From Celeribacter sp. PS-C1 (lineage in GTDB: Bacteria; Pseudomonadota; Alphaproteobacteria; Rhodobacterales; Rhodobacteraceae), in contig NZ_JAHXRW010000002.1 in the NCBI RefSeq assembly GCF_019429625.1, forward strand, positions 372,001-436,000: a DNA stretch of 64,000 nucleotides, in the 5' to 3' direction. The position numbers were made by a program, and so were the translations under genes. Under the pieces are notes generated by a model that saw nothing but the letters and a program-made list of their open reading frames with translations, did no database searches and was not told the origin of the DNA. Of the stretch, positions 10,531-19,992 are shown in pieces. Position 1 is the first letter of the stretch, and each line of letters begins with the position of its first letter.

Positions 10531-11576
10531 ACCTTTACTCCCAGACGTTCACCTACGCCGTGGCGGTCCTGCAAGGCGCGCCACCAGTCTTCATTGCCGA
10601 GATACCACTCGACCGTCTGCCGCAAGCCCTGCTCGACGGTCACGGAAGGGCGCCATCCCAACTCCTCGCGGATGCGGGTAGGATCGATCGCATAGCGCGC
10701 ATCATGGCCCGGGCGATCCGTCACGAAAGTGATCTGATCGGCGTAGGAGCCGGTGTCCTTCGGGCGCGTCTCATCGAGGATGGCGCAAAGCGTCTGCACC
10801 AGCTCCAGATTGCTCCGCTCATTCTCGCCGCCAATGTTGTAGCTGCGTCCGATCTTGCCTTTTTCCACCACGAGCAACAGCGCGTCGGCGTGATCCTCGA
10901 CATAAAGCCAGTCGCGAATATTGGACCCGTCGCCATAGATCGGTAGAGGCTTGCCGGCCAAAGCATTGAGTATGATCACCGGGATCAGTTTCTCGGGGAA
11001 ATGATAGGGGCCGTAATTGTTCGAGCAATTGGTCAGCACGACAGGCAAGCCATAGGTCTCATGCCAGGCGCGCACCAGATGGTCCGAGCTGGCTTTAGAG
11101 GCCGAATAGGGCGAGCGCGGGTCATAGGGCGTGTCTTCGGTGAATTGCACGGATTTGTCTGCGGGCAGAGAGCCAAAGACCTCGTCGGTGGAGATGTGGT
11201 GAAAGCGGAAATCCTTCGGCTTGCCCGCCTCAATCCAATATTTGCGCGCCGCTTCCAGCATGTTGAAGGTGCCGGTGATGTTGGTCTCGATGAAATCTCC
11301 CGGCCCATCGATGGAGCGGTCGACATGGCTTTCGGCGGCCAGGTGCATCACCGCATCGGGTTTATGGTGAGAGAACACCTGGTCCAGACCCGCACGGTCG
11401 CGAATATCGACCTGTTCAAAGGCGTAAAGCGGGCTGTCCGCGACAGAGGCCACATTGTCGAGACAGGCCGCATAGGTCAACGCATCGACGTTGATCACGT
11501 CATGTCCGCGTGAGATTGCCAATCGTACCACCGCAGAGCCAATGAACCCTGCGCCACCCGTCACCAATAGTTTCAT
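10527..11576 (-). CDS. rfbB: dTDP-glucose 4,6-dehydratase
   Basis: NAD-dependent dehydratase that converts dTDP-glucose to the 4-keto-6-deoxy sugar. The 349-residue extended SDR protein has GGAGFIG at residues 7-13, the substrate segment [11 protein letters not shown], and the catalytic YSASKAS tyrosine/lysine motif. Overlaps of four bases with rfbC and rfbD place it second in the operon. Confidence 0.95.
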   Translation of the reverse strand: MKLLVTGGAGFIGSAVVRLAISRGHDVINVDALTYAACLDNVASVADSPLYAFEQVDIRDRAGLDQVFSHHKPDAVMHLAAESHVDRSIDGPGDFIETNITGTFNMLEAARKYWIEAGKPKDFRFHHISTDEVFGSLPADKSVQFTEDTPYDPRSPYSASKASSDHLVRAWHETYGLPVVLTNCSNNYGPYHFPEKLIPVIILNALAGKPLPIYGDGSNIRDWLYVEDHADALLLVVEKGKIGRSYNIGGENERSNLELVQTLCAILDETRPKDTGSYADQITFVTDRPGHDARYAIDPTRIREELGWRPSVTVEQGLRQTVEWYLGNEDWWRALQDRHGVGERLGVKV

Positions 11577-12136
11577 GTGTTGTCCTTCGTAAACGGCGTC
11601 TCAAAGGCCGCGAACTCTTGCGCTTTCTCGTCTTTCTCCGAGATCACCGGCGTGATCCCGTCCAGCGGCCAGTCGATGTCGCAGCTGTCCCATTTCACCG
11701 CGCCGTCGCACTCGGGCGCATAGTGGTCGGTGCATTTGTAGATGATCTCGCTGTCAGGCTCCAAGGTCATGAAACCGTGCAGGAAACCGGCCGGAATCCA
11801 AAGCTGCACCCCGTTCTCAAACGTCAGCTCTTCGCCATACCATTGGCCGTAGGTCTCAGAGCCTTTGCGGGCGTCCACCGCCACGTCAAAAATCCGGCCT
11901 CTGCCACAGCGCACAAGTTTACCCTGCGCATGCGGCGGGCTTTGGAAATGCAGGCCCCGCACGGTGCCGACCTCGCGCGAGAGCGAATGATTGTCCTGCA
12001 CGAACTCGGGTAGGGTGAGACCCTCGGCCTCAAGCCGCGCCTTGTTCCAGCTTTCCGAGAAAAAACCCCGATGATCCCCGAACCGCGCCGGAATGAGACG
12101 CAACACATCCTGCAAGCCTGTCTCTTCGATTTTCAT
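11573..12136 (-). CDS. rfbC: dTDP-4-dehydrorhamnose 3,5-epimerase
   Basis: Cupin-fold double epimerase of 187 residues, first gene of the rfbCBDA operon. The sequence shows the family motifs [15 protein letters not shown] with its catalytic histidine, and IPAGFLHGF. The ATG at 12136 follows AGGAGAG and is preferred to a frame extending upstream to 12250, which lacks a ribosome-binding site and adds unrelated residues. Confidence 0.95.
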   Translation of the reverse strand: MKIEETGLQDVLRLIPARFGDHRGFFSESWNKARLEAEGLTLPEFVQDNHSLSREVGTVRGLHFQSPPHAQGKLVRCGRGRIFDVAVDARKGSETYGQWYGEELTFENGVQLWIPAGFLHGFMTLEPDSEIIYKCTDHYAPECDGAVKWDSCDIDWPLDGITPVISEKDEKAQEFAAFETPFTKDNT

Positions 12137-12603
12137 GGGGCTCTCCTGCTCTTGCGCGGTCCATGCGACCCTAAGTTGATTTTTCTCTATATCACTCCGA
12201 TGAAAAGCGAAACGTTTCTCGTGGCATAAGGTGCAAGCTGGTTCCATCATGAGCGACCGATTGCGATGGGTTCAAGAGCATGTGCTGTACTCACCTTTGG
12301 GTGCCGCGGAGAGGCGAAAACGAGATCCTCTGCATAAAACATTCACAAACTGATCCTAGGAAGGGGCCCAGAGGGACGATGCCGCGCAATGTTTTGGCAT
12401 GCTCGCCGTGCTGTTGCTGCGGGAACGGGCGAATGTGGCGGCGGATATGGCCCGAAATGTTCGATTAGGATGCAAATGTCGACACGTCGCCAGAAATCCG
12501 GAGAGCACGCCTTGCCATGGCATAGGCTTTGGGTCTTAGCTGTAGGGGAAACAGTGTCTTACGAGTTTCCTCCCCTCTCTTTCCAGTAGTCATAAGGTGA
12601 TCC
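12137..12603. promoter_or_regulatory. Long leader region between rfbC and glgP
   Basis: A 467-base region without a conventional gene between divergent rfbC and glgP. It must hold both promoters. The part nearest rfbC is AT-rich. The part before glgP contains the cysteine-rich mini-ORF described separately and an AAGGTG ribosome-binding site just before glgP. I could not assign -35/-10 boxes or a known riboswitch. Confidence 0.5.
12379..12468 (+). CDS. Cysteine-rich mini-ORF upstream of the glycogen operon (possible leader peptide)
   Basis: An ATG preceded by an AG-rich tract (AGGAAGGGGCCCAGAGGG) opens a 29-codon frame with CSPCCCCGNG near its middle, then an Arg/Trp-rich tail ending EMFD. 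It uses five cysteine codons, four of them consecutive. It ends 135 bases before glgP. Stretches of a rare amino acid in a short upstream ORF are typical of leader peptides that sense translation or metal/thiol state, but I recognise no family. A chance ORF in GC-rich DNA is the main alternative. Confidence 0.3.
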   Translation: MPRNVLACSPCCCCGNGRMWRRIWPEMFD

Positions 12604-14991
12604 ATGGCGCGAACTGTCCAGCCCCCGAAATTCCGCGACGCTCTTCTTCAGCATCTCACCTACACGATGGGCAAGGACCCGGAGCATGCGCAGTTCTTCG
12701 ATTGGCGGATGGCTTTGAGCCACGCGATCCGGGACCGGATTGTGGACACTTGGGTGGCCTCGACGCGCAAAACCTATGAGCAAGACGGTAAGCGGGTCTA
12801 TTACCTCTCGATGGAATTCCTGATCGGGCGCTTGTTGGAAGACGGCATTTTCAACCTTGAAATGGTCGAAGAAGTAAAAGAGGCGCTTGAAAGTTTCGGC
12901 ATGGACATGCGCACCATTCTGGACGACGAACCTGATGCGGCGCTGGGCAACGGCGGTTTGGGCCGTCTTGCCGCCTGTTTCCTCGACAGCCTCTCGACGC
13001 TGGGCTGTCCGGCCTATGGCTACGGCATCCGCTACGAGAACGGGCTGTTCAAACAGAGCTTTGTCGAAGGTCGTCAGGTCGAAAGCCCGGAGACCTGGTT
13101 GCAGGAACCACATCCGTGGGAATTCGAGCGCCCGGAAGTGCGCATCAACATCGGGTTCGGTGGCGATGTAGCCTATGAGAACGGCAAGACGATCTGGCGC
13201 CCCGCCGAGATGATTCAGGCCGAAGCCTTTGACACCCCCATCGTCGGCTGGCAGGGGCGCTGGGCCAATACGCTCAGGCTCTGGTCGGGCCGCGCGGTCG
13301 ATCCCTTTGACCTCGATCTGTTCAACTCCGGCGATTTTGCCGCCGCCTCCGAACACGAAGCGCTGGCGCGGACCATTTCGCGCGTGCTTTACCCCGAAGA
13401 CAGCAACGAAGCGGGCAAGGAACTGCGCCTCAAACAGGAGTATTTCTTCTCCGCCGCCTCGATCCGCGACATTCTGCGCCGCTTTGACAGCCATCATAAC
13501 GATCTGAAACTGCTGCCGAAAAAGATCGCGATCCAGCTCAACGATACGCACCCGGCGATTGCCGGGCCTGAGCTGTTGCGCATTCTGCATGACGAACGCG
13601 GCCTGTCTTTTGAGGACGCGCTTGAGATCGTCCACGGTTGTATCAACTACACCAACCACACGCTTCTCCCGGAGGCTTTGGAGCGTTGGGACGAACGCCT
13701 GTTCGGGCGTCTTCTGCCGCGTCACATCGACATCATCAACCGCATCGACGACGCCCATTACCGCGCCAATCCTCATCGCACCCTGTCGTCGCGCTCGGAT
13801 GGTCAGGTCAAGATGGGCGAGCTGTCCTTTATCATGGCGAACAAGGTGAACGGCGTCTCAGCACTTCACTCCGATCTGATGAAAAAGACCGTGTTCAAAG
13901 AGCTCAATGCGCTGCACCCCGAGCGCATCGTCAATCAGACCAACGGTGTGACCCCGCGCCGCTGGCTGCATTCCTGTAACCCGGGTCTTTCTGGGCTGAT
14001 CACCGAGACCATCGGCAGTGAGTGGATCGCGGACCTTGAGCTACTGAAAAAACTCGAACCTTCCATCGAGGATCAGGGCTGGCTCGACCGTTTCATGGGG
14101 GTGAAAGCCGCCAATAAGGCTGCGCTTTGCGATTATGTGGCGGAGGCACATGGGCTTAAACTCAACTCCGACGCCATGTTCGACATCCAGATCAAGCGGA
14201 TGCACGAATACAAACGCCAGCACCTCAATATCCTTGAGACCATCGCCCATTGGCAGGAGATTAAGGAAAACCCCAACGCCGATTGGGCGCCGCGGGTCAA
14301 GATTTTTGCGGGCAAGGCGGCGCAGGGCTATTATTTCGCGAAAGACATCATCCGGCTGATCAACGACGTCGCCAAACTGGTCAACGCCGATGCTGCGACG
14401 CGCGATGTGTTGCAGGTCGTGTTCCTGCCGAACTACAATGTCTCCCTTGCCGAACGGTTGGTGCCGGCGGCCGATCTGTCAGAGCAAATCTCGACGGCGG
14501 GCAAGGAGGCCTCGGGCACCGGCAATATGAAATTTGCGCTGAATGGCGCGCCCACCATCGGCACGCTCGACGGCGCCAACGTGGAAATCCGCGAACACGT
14601 CGGAAAGGAAAATTTCTTTTTGTTTGGCATGCTTGCCGAAGAGGTAATGCAGCGCCGGATGATCCACGACCATGCGCAACAGGCGATCAATGCCGACCCG
14701 CGTCTGGGGCGCGCACTACAGGCGCTGCGTGATGGCACCTTCAGCCCCGAAGATCCGGGCCGTTATACGCATATCGCAGACAACCTGACCTGGTCGGATT
14801 ACTTTCTCGTTTGCTCCGATTTCACCGACTATTGGCGCGCCCAACGGGAGGTGGACAAGGCCTATCTGGACCCCAAGGCTTGGGCCAAAATGGCGGCGCT
14901 GAACACGGCGCGCTCAGGTTGGTTCTCCTCTGATCGCACAATTCGCGGCTACATGTGCGATATTTGGGGAGCTGAAAGTCTTCTCGCGTAA
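12604..14991 (+). CDS. glgP: Glycogen/starch/alpha-glucan phosphorylase
   Basis: Releases glucose-1-phosphate from the ends of alpha-1,4 glucan with phosphate. The protein is 795 residues, standard for GT35. The pyridoxal-phosphate segment EASGTGNMKFALNG sits near residue 635-648, followed by GTLDGANVEI. The N-terminal region has FLIGRLLEDG and ALGNGGLGRLAACF. It heads a seven-gene plus-strand operon covering glycogen breakdown and synthesis. Confidence 0.95.
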   Translation: MARTVQPPKFRDALLQHLTYTMGKDPEHAQFFDWRMALSHAIRDRIVDTWVASTRKTYEQDGKRVYYLSMEFLIGRLLEDGIFNLEMVEEVKEALESFGMDMRTILDDEPDAALGNGGLGRLAACFLDSLSTLGCPAYGYGIRYENGLFKQSFVEGRQVESPETWLQEPHPWEFERPEVRINIGFGGDVAYENGKTIWRPAEMIQAEAFDTPIVGWQGRWANTLRLWSGRAVDPFDLDLFNSGDFAAASEHEALARTISRVLYPEDSNEAGKELRLKQEYFFSAASIRDILRRFDSHHNDLKLLPKKIAIQLNDTHPAIAGPELLRILHDERGLSFEDALEIVHGCINYTNHTLLPEALERWDERLFGRLLPRHIDIINRIDDAHYRANPHRTLSSRSDGQVKMGELSFIMANKVNGVSALHSDLMKKTVFKELNALHPERIVNQTNGVTPRRWLHSCNPGLSGLITETIGSEWIADLELLKKLEPSIEDQGWLDRFMGVKAANKAALCDYVAEAHGLKLNSDAMFDIQIKRMHEYKRQHLNILETIAHWQEIKENPNADWAPRVKIFAGKAAQGYYFAKDIIRLINDVAKLVNADAATRDVLQVVFLPNYNVSLAERLVPAADLSEQISTAGKEASGTGNMKFALNGAPTIGTLDGANVEIREHVGKENFFLFGMLAEEVMQRRMIHDHAQQAINADPRLGRALQALRDGTFSPEDPGRYTHIADNLTWSDYFLVCSDFTDYWRAQREVDKAYLDPKAWAKMAALNTARSGWFSSDRTIRGYMCDIWGAESLLA

Positions 14992-15052
14992 AATCAAAGG
15001 ATTGTGCGGGGGTCAGAATCCTTTAAGCTTGCCATGAACAAAGGAATTTCGC

Positions 15053-17257
15053 ATGGCCCTGGCACCAGACCACGACGTCGCAGAGGCGAAGATTTTGTCC
15101 CAAATCTGCGAAGGACGTTTCGACGATCCCTTCGCCATTTTGGGGCCGCATAAGAAAGGCCGCGTGCGTTTTGTGACCGCCTTTGATCCCGGCGCAGAAG
15201 AGATGACGGCACTTTCTGGCGGCAAGCGTTACCCGCTCGCGCCCGTGACGGGCTATGCGGGGCTGTTCCATGGAAAGGTTTCCGGAACAAAGCCTTACAC
15301 GCTCGAAGGTCGTCACGAGGATGTGGTCTGGACTGTCGAGGATGCCTATCGTTTTGGTCCGGTTTTGGGCGAGATCGACGAATACCTTTTGGGCGAGGGG
15401 ACGCATCACCACATCTGGAAAGCGCTTGGTGCTCATGTGATGGAACATGAAGGTACAGAGGGCACGCATTTCGCGGTTTGGGCGCCCAATGCCCGCCGTG
15501 TCTCTCTTGTCGGCGATTTCAACGCCTGGGACGGGCGCCGCCACGTCATGCGGCGGCGCGGGGCCACGGGGGTGTGGGAAATTTTCATGCCCGGCGTGGG
15601 CGAGGGCACGTCTTACAAATACGAGGTGATCGGCGCCTATGGCGATGTGCATCTTAAGGCCGACCCCGTGGGGTTCGGCAGCCAGCACCCGCCGGAGACG
15701 GCTTCTGTGGTGCGCGACATTTCGGGTTATGGCTGGTCCGATGAGGCATGGCTTGAGACCCGCCAGTCGGTTCAGACCCGCGACAAGCCGATCTCGATCT
15801 ACGAAGTTCAACTTGGTTCTTGGAAGCACAAAGACGACGGTGCGCGCCCGATCTCTTACAAAGAGGCGGCGGTCGAGTTGGTGGATTATGCGAAAGAGAT
15901 GGGGTTCACCCATATCGAGCTGATGCCGATCTCGGAGTATCCCTTTGATGGCTCATGGGGCTATCAGCCGGTGGGCCTTTTCGCGCCGACCGTGCGTTTC
16001 GGTCCACCGCATGAGTTCCGTGATCTTGTGAACGCGGCGCATGAGGCGGGGCTGGGTATCCTGATCGACTGGGTGCCCGGGCATTTCCCGACGGACAGTC
16101 ATGGCTTGGGCCAGTTTGATGGCACCGCGCTTTATGAGCATGCCGATCCGCGCGAGGGCTTCCATCAGGACTGGAACACGCTGATCTACAATTACGGCCG
16201 CACCGAGGTCGCGAATTTCCTGACGTCGAATGCGCTCTATTGGTTCGAGGAATATCATATCGATGGGCTGCGTGTGGATGCGGTCGCCTCGATGATCTAC
16301 CGCGATTACTCGCGCCAAGAGGGCCAGTGGATTCCGAACGCGCAGGGCGGACGAGAGAATTTTGAAGCCATCTCGATGCTTCAGACCATGAACACGCTCA
16401 CCTATGGCGAAGTGCCGGGGATCATGACCGTGGCTGAAGAAAGCACGGCCTATGCGGGCGTCTCGGCGCCGGTGGAGACAGGCGGGCTCGGTTTTGGCTA
16501 TAAGTGGAACATGGGCTGGATGAACGACACGCTGGACTACATGTCCCGTGAACCGGTGCATCGCAAATACCATCACCATCAGATGACCTTCGGCTTGCAT
16601 TACGCGTTTTCCGAGAATTTCATCCTGCCGATCAGCCACGACGAAGTGGTGCACGGCAAGAAATCCATGCTCTCGAAAATGCCGGGGGATGAGTGGGAAA
16701 AATTCGCCAACCTGCGCGCCTACTACGGCTTTATGTGGGCGCATCCGGGCAAGAAGCTATTGTTCATGGGGCAGGAATTCGCTCAATGGCAGGAGTGGAA
16801 CCATGAGCGTGAGATCGAATGGGGCTGTCTCGGCTATCATATGCACAGAGGTGTCCAAAACCTCGTGCGCGATCTGAACCATCTTTATCAGGGCACGCCC
16901 GCACTTTACGCCAAGGATTGCGAGGGCGACGGGTTCCAGTGGATCGAGGCCAACGATGCCGAAGCCTCGATCTATGCTTGGGTCCGCCGTGGTAAACCCG
17001 GCGACCCGGAAGTGGTCGTGGTCTGTAATTTCACGCCGGTTGAGCGGATGGCCTACAAACTCGGCTTCCCCACAGAGGGGCGCTGGCGCGAGGCTGTGAA
17101 CTCGGATTCAGAGACTTATGGCGGTGGCGGTCGTGGGAATATGGGCGGCATCACCGCAACCCGTCTCGACGATCAGGATTGGCAGGGGCAACCTGCCGCG
17201 GCCACAATTTGCGTGCCGCCGCTGTCGACATTGATTTTCATTCAGGAAGGGACGTGA
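15053..17257 (+). CDS. glgB: 1,4-alpha-glucan branching enzyme
   Basis: Introduces alpha-1,6 branches into glycogen. The 734-residue GH13 protein has an extra N-terminal carbohydrate-binding domain, a second CBM48 (HFAVWAPNARRVSLVGDFN) and the catalytic barrel. The nucleophile is in GLRVDAV, the acid/base in MTVAEEST, and the third acid in ISHDEVVHGKKSM. The ATG at 15053 follows AAAGGAAT. It lies 61 bases after glgP. Confidence 0.95.
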   Translation: MALAPDHDVAEAKILSQICEGRFDDPFAILGPHKKGRVRFVTAFDPGAEEMTALSGGKRYPLAPVTGYAGLFHGKVSGTKPYTLEGRHEDVVWTVEDAYRFGPVLGEIDEYLLGEGTHHHIWKALGAHVMEHEGTEGTHFAVWAPNARRVSLVGDFNAWDGRRHVMRRRGATGVWEIFMPGVGEGTSYKYEVIGAYGDVHLKADPVGFGSQHPPETASVVRDISGYGWSDEAWLETRQSVQTRDKPISIYEVQLGSWKHKDDGARPISYKEAAVELVDYAKEMGFTHIELMPISEYPFDGSWGYQPVGLFAPTVRFGPPHEFRDLVNAAHEAGLGILIDWVPGHFPTDSHGLGQFDGTALYEHADPREGFHQDWNTLIYNYGRTEVANFLTSNALYWFEEYHIDGLRVDAVASMIYRDYSRQEGQWIPNAQGGRENFEAISMLQTMNTLTYGEVPGIMTVAEESTAYAGVSAPVETGGLGFGYKWNMGWMNDTLDYMSREPVHRKYHHHQMTFGLHYAFSENFILPISHDEVVHGKKSMLSKMPGDEWEKFANLRAYYGFMWAHPGKKLLFMGQEFAQWQEWNHEREIEWGCLGYHMHRGVQNLVRDLNHLYQGTPALYAKDCEGDGFQWIEANDAEASIYAWVRRGKPGDPEVVVVCNFTPVERMAYKLGFPTEGRWREAVNSDSETYGGGGRGNMGGITATRLDDQDWQGQPAAATICVPPLSTLIFIQEGT

Positions 17258-17287
17258 CCCGAGAGGGCCACGTGAGAGGAGAAACAG

Positions 17288-18547
17288 ATGCCACATACGC
17301 GCAACAGGCTCTCTGGTCGCACCGTCGCCTTCGTGCTCGCGGGCGGACGCGGCTCGCGGCTCAAGGAGCTGACCAACGCACGGGTGAAACCGGCGGTATA
17401 TTTCGGCGGTAAAACCCGGATCATCGACTTCGCCCTCTCCAACGCGCTCAACTCCGGCATCCGAAAGATGGCGATTGCCACGCAATACAAGGCGCATTCG
17501 CTCATTCGCCACATCCAGCGCGGCTGGACGTTTTTCCGCGCCGAGCGCAACGAATTTCTCGACATCCTACCAGCCTCGCAACGCTACGAGGAAAGCACAT
17601 GGTATCGCGGCACGGCGGATGCGGTGGCGCAAAACATCGACATCATCGACAGTTACGACGTGGATTACATCCTGATCCTCGCGGGCGACCACATCTACAA
17701 GATGGATTATGAAATCATGATCCGCCAGCATGTGGACACTGGCGCCGATGTCACGGTCGGCTGTCTGACCGTGGACCGCAAAGAGGCTTCGGCCTTTGGT
17801 GTCATGGGGGTCGATGAGAAAGACCGCATCACCACGTTCTTGGAAAAGCCCTCTGACCCGCCCTCTATTCCGGGAGATGAGACCAAGTCGCTCGCCTCAA
17901 TGGGCATCTATGTCTTCAACTGGAAATTCCTGCGCGAACGCCTTTTGGCCGATATGGAAGACCCGCATTCGAGCCATGATTTTGGCAACGATCTGATCCC
18001 GGAGCTGGTGTCGAAAGGCAAGGCGCAAGCGCATCGCTTTACCGACAGCTGCGTGCGTCACGCGGAGGCGCCGGCCTATTGGCGTGATGTCGGCACGATC
18101 GACGCCTATTGGAAGGCCAATATCGACCTGACGGATTTCACCCCGGAACTGGACCTGTGGGACCGCGACTGGCCGATCTGGACCTATTCGGAACTGACCC
18201 CACCGGCAAAATTCATCCACGACCGACCGGACCGGAGGGGCTCTGCGGTGAGTTCCATGGTCTCGGGCGGCTGCATTATTTCGGGGACGGAAATCCGCGA
18301 GAGCCTTCTGTTCACCCATGTGATGACCAATTCCTATTCCTCTCTCGAACGCGCCGTTGTGCTGCCCAAAGCCAATATTGCCCGTCATTGCCGGTTGAAA
18401 AACGTGGTGGTTGATCGAGGTGTGCAGGTGCCAGAGGGCCTCGTCGTGGGTGAGGACCCGGAGGTAGATGCCAAGTGGTTCCGCGTTTCGCCCGGTGGCG
18501 TGACCCTGATCACTCAGGAGATGATCGACGCGAGGGCCAGAGGGTAA
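17288..18547 (+). CDS. glgC: Glucose-1-phosphate adenylyltransferase (ADP-glucose pyrophosphorylase)
   Basis: Makes ADP-glucose, the committed and allosterically controlled step of glycogen synthesis. It is 419 residues with the nucleotidyltransferase signature [12 protein letters not shown] near residue 20, the GTADAV and [10 protein letters not shown] active-site segments, and a C-terminal left-handed beta-helix region. GAGGAGA precedes its start. Its stop overlaps the glgA start by one base (TAATG). Confidence 0.95.
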   Translation: MPHTRNRLSGRTVAFVLAGGRGSRLKELTNARVKPAVYFGGKTRIIDFALSNALNSGIRKMAIATQYKAHSLIRHIQRGWTFFRAERNEFLDILPASQRYEESTWYRGTADAVAQNIDIIDSYDVDYILILAGDHIYKMDYEIMIRQHVDTGADVTVGCLTVDRKEASAFGVMGVDEKDRITTFLEKPSDPPSIPGDETKSLASMGIYVFNWKFLRERLLADMEDPHSSHDFGNDLIPELVSKGKAQAHRFTDSCVRHAEAPAYWRDVGTIDAYWKANIDLTDFTPELDLWDRDWPIWTYSELTPPAKFIHDRPDRRGSAVSSMVSGGCIISGTEIRESLLFTHVMTNSYSSLERAVVLPKANIARHCRLKNVVVDRGVQVPEGLVVGEDPEVDAKWFRVSPGGVTLITQEMIDARARG

Positions 18548-19992
18548 TGGCAGCTGAGGCGATGATCCGCGTTCTTTCTGTGACGTCGGAATGTGTGCCG
18601 CTGGTGAAAACCGGCGGCTTGGCCGACGTCGCGGGCGCTTTGCCCGGCGCTTTGGCACCTTTGGGCGTCGACATGCGCACGCTTTTGCCGGGCTATCGTG
18701 CGGTCTTGGCGGCGCAACCCGAGGCGGAGACGGTGTTCGAGGTCTGGGACCTCTTCGGCGGTTTCGCTCGCGTTCGGCGCGGGTCGCTTGGCGATCAGGT
18801 ACTCTACATCTTGGACGCGCCGCATCTCTTTGATCGCGACGGCTCGCTATACATCGGCCCCGACGGGCATGATTGGGGCGACAATGCGCAACGCTTTGCG
18901 GCGCTGTCATTGGCAGCCGCGATGATCGCCGCGCATGGGATCGAAGACTGGTTCCCGCAGGCGGTGCATATGCATGACTGGCAGGCCGGTCTGACGCCGA
19001 TCTACCTGCGCGAGCTGGGCGCAGCGGAGCGGGTCAAGACGCTGATGACCATCCATAACGTCGCGTTTCAGGGCTGTTTCGGCGCTGATATGATCGGCAC
19101 TCTGGGTCTGCCGCAGCAGGGATTCACCGAGAGCGGCTATGAATATTGGGGCCAGATCTCAACGCTCAAGGCCGGGATCATGACATCGACCAAGGTCACA
19201 ACCGTCTCGCCGACCTATGCGCGCGAACTGATGGACGGGGCTTTCGGTCTGGGCATGGAGGGGGTTCTGGCCTCTCGCGGCGCCGATTTCTCCGGCATTC
19301 TCAACGGCATCGATCTCGATCTTTGGAAGCCGTCCTACAAGACGCCCAAGGGCAAGGACAAGCACAAGGCGGCACTGCGCGAGGAGTTGCATCTGCCTGA
19401 AAGTGACGGGCCTTTGTGCGTCGTGATCTCGCGTTTGACCGGACAAAAGGGCTTTGATCTCTTACTTGACGCGCTGCCGAGCCTGTTGGAGCAGGGCGGT
19501 CAACTGGCGCTCTTGGGCTCGGGCGAGCCGCATTTCGAGGCGGCGTTTCGCGATGCGGCGCTGAAATATCCGGGTGTGGCCGTGCGTATCGGCTATGACG
19601 AAGCTTTCGCGCGGCGCCTCATTGAGGGCGGGGACGCGATCCTCGTGCCATCGCGCTTTGAGCCCTGTGGGCTGACCCAGCTTTACGGTCTGCGGTTTGG
19701 CACGATCCCGGTGGTGACGCTCACCGGCGGTCTGGCCGACACGGTGATCAACGCCAACCCGGCGGCACTCTCTGCGGGCGTAGCGACCGGTTTGCAAGTC
19801 TATCCGCTGACCAAAGAAGCGCTGTCGATGGGGCTGGTGAGGCTCTGCGAACTCTACCGTGACGCGGATGTCTGGCCGCAGATGATGAAAAACGCCATGG
19901 CGCAGCCCGTCGGCTGGGACACCTCGGCCAAGGCCTATGCCGCCTTGTTCAAACAGATGCTCGAACCAGAGAGCGAGGGCGCTCGCGCATGA
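18547..19992 (+). CDS. glgA: Glycogen synthase (ADP-glucose type)
   Basis: Transfers glucose from ADP-glucose to growing alpha-1,4 glucan (GT5). The 481-residue protein has the ADP-glucose-binding KTGGLADVAGALP near its N-terminus and the C-terminal PSRFEPCGLTQLYGLRFG motif. The ATG at 18547 overlaps the glgC stop; a second in-frame ATG at 18562 is possible. It overlaps glgX by four bases. Confidence 0.95.
   Translation: MAAEAMIRVLSVTSECVPLVKTGGLADVAGALPGALAPLGVDMRTLLPGYRAVLAAQPEAETVFEVWDLFGGFARVRRGSLGDQVLYILDAPHLFDRDGSLYIGPDGHDWGDNAQRFAALSLAAAMIAAHGIEDWFPQAVHMHDWQAGLTPIYLRELGAAERVKTLMTIHNVAFQGCFGADMIGTLGLPQQGFTESGYEYWGQISTLKAGIMTSTKVTTVSPTYARELMDGAFGLGMEGVLASRGADFSGILNGIDLDLWKPSYKTPKGKDKHKAALREELHLPESDGPLCVVISRLTGQKGFDLLLDALPSLLEQGGQLALLGSGEPHFEAAFRDAALKYPGVAVRIGYDEAFARRLIEGGDAILVPSRFEPCGLTQLYGLRFGTIPVVTLTGGLADTVINANPAALSAGVATGLQVYPLTKEALSMGLVRLCELYRDADVWPQMMKNAMAQPVGWDTSAKAYAALFKQMLEPESEGARA

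Noticed and set aside
12137..12250. FNR-like site upstream of rfbC (TTGAT and ATATCA halves)
   Set aside because: Spacing between half-sites is far longer than the four bases required.
12280..12378. Upstream extension of the cysteine-rich mini-ORF to a start at 12280
   Set aside because: No ribosome-binding site before it, while the ATG at 12379 has a purine-rich leader.
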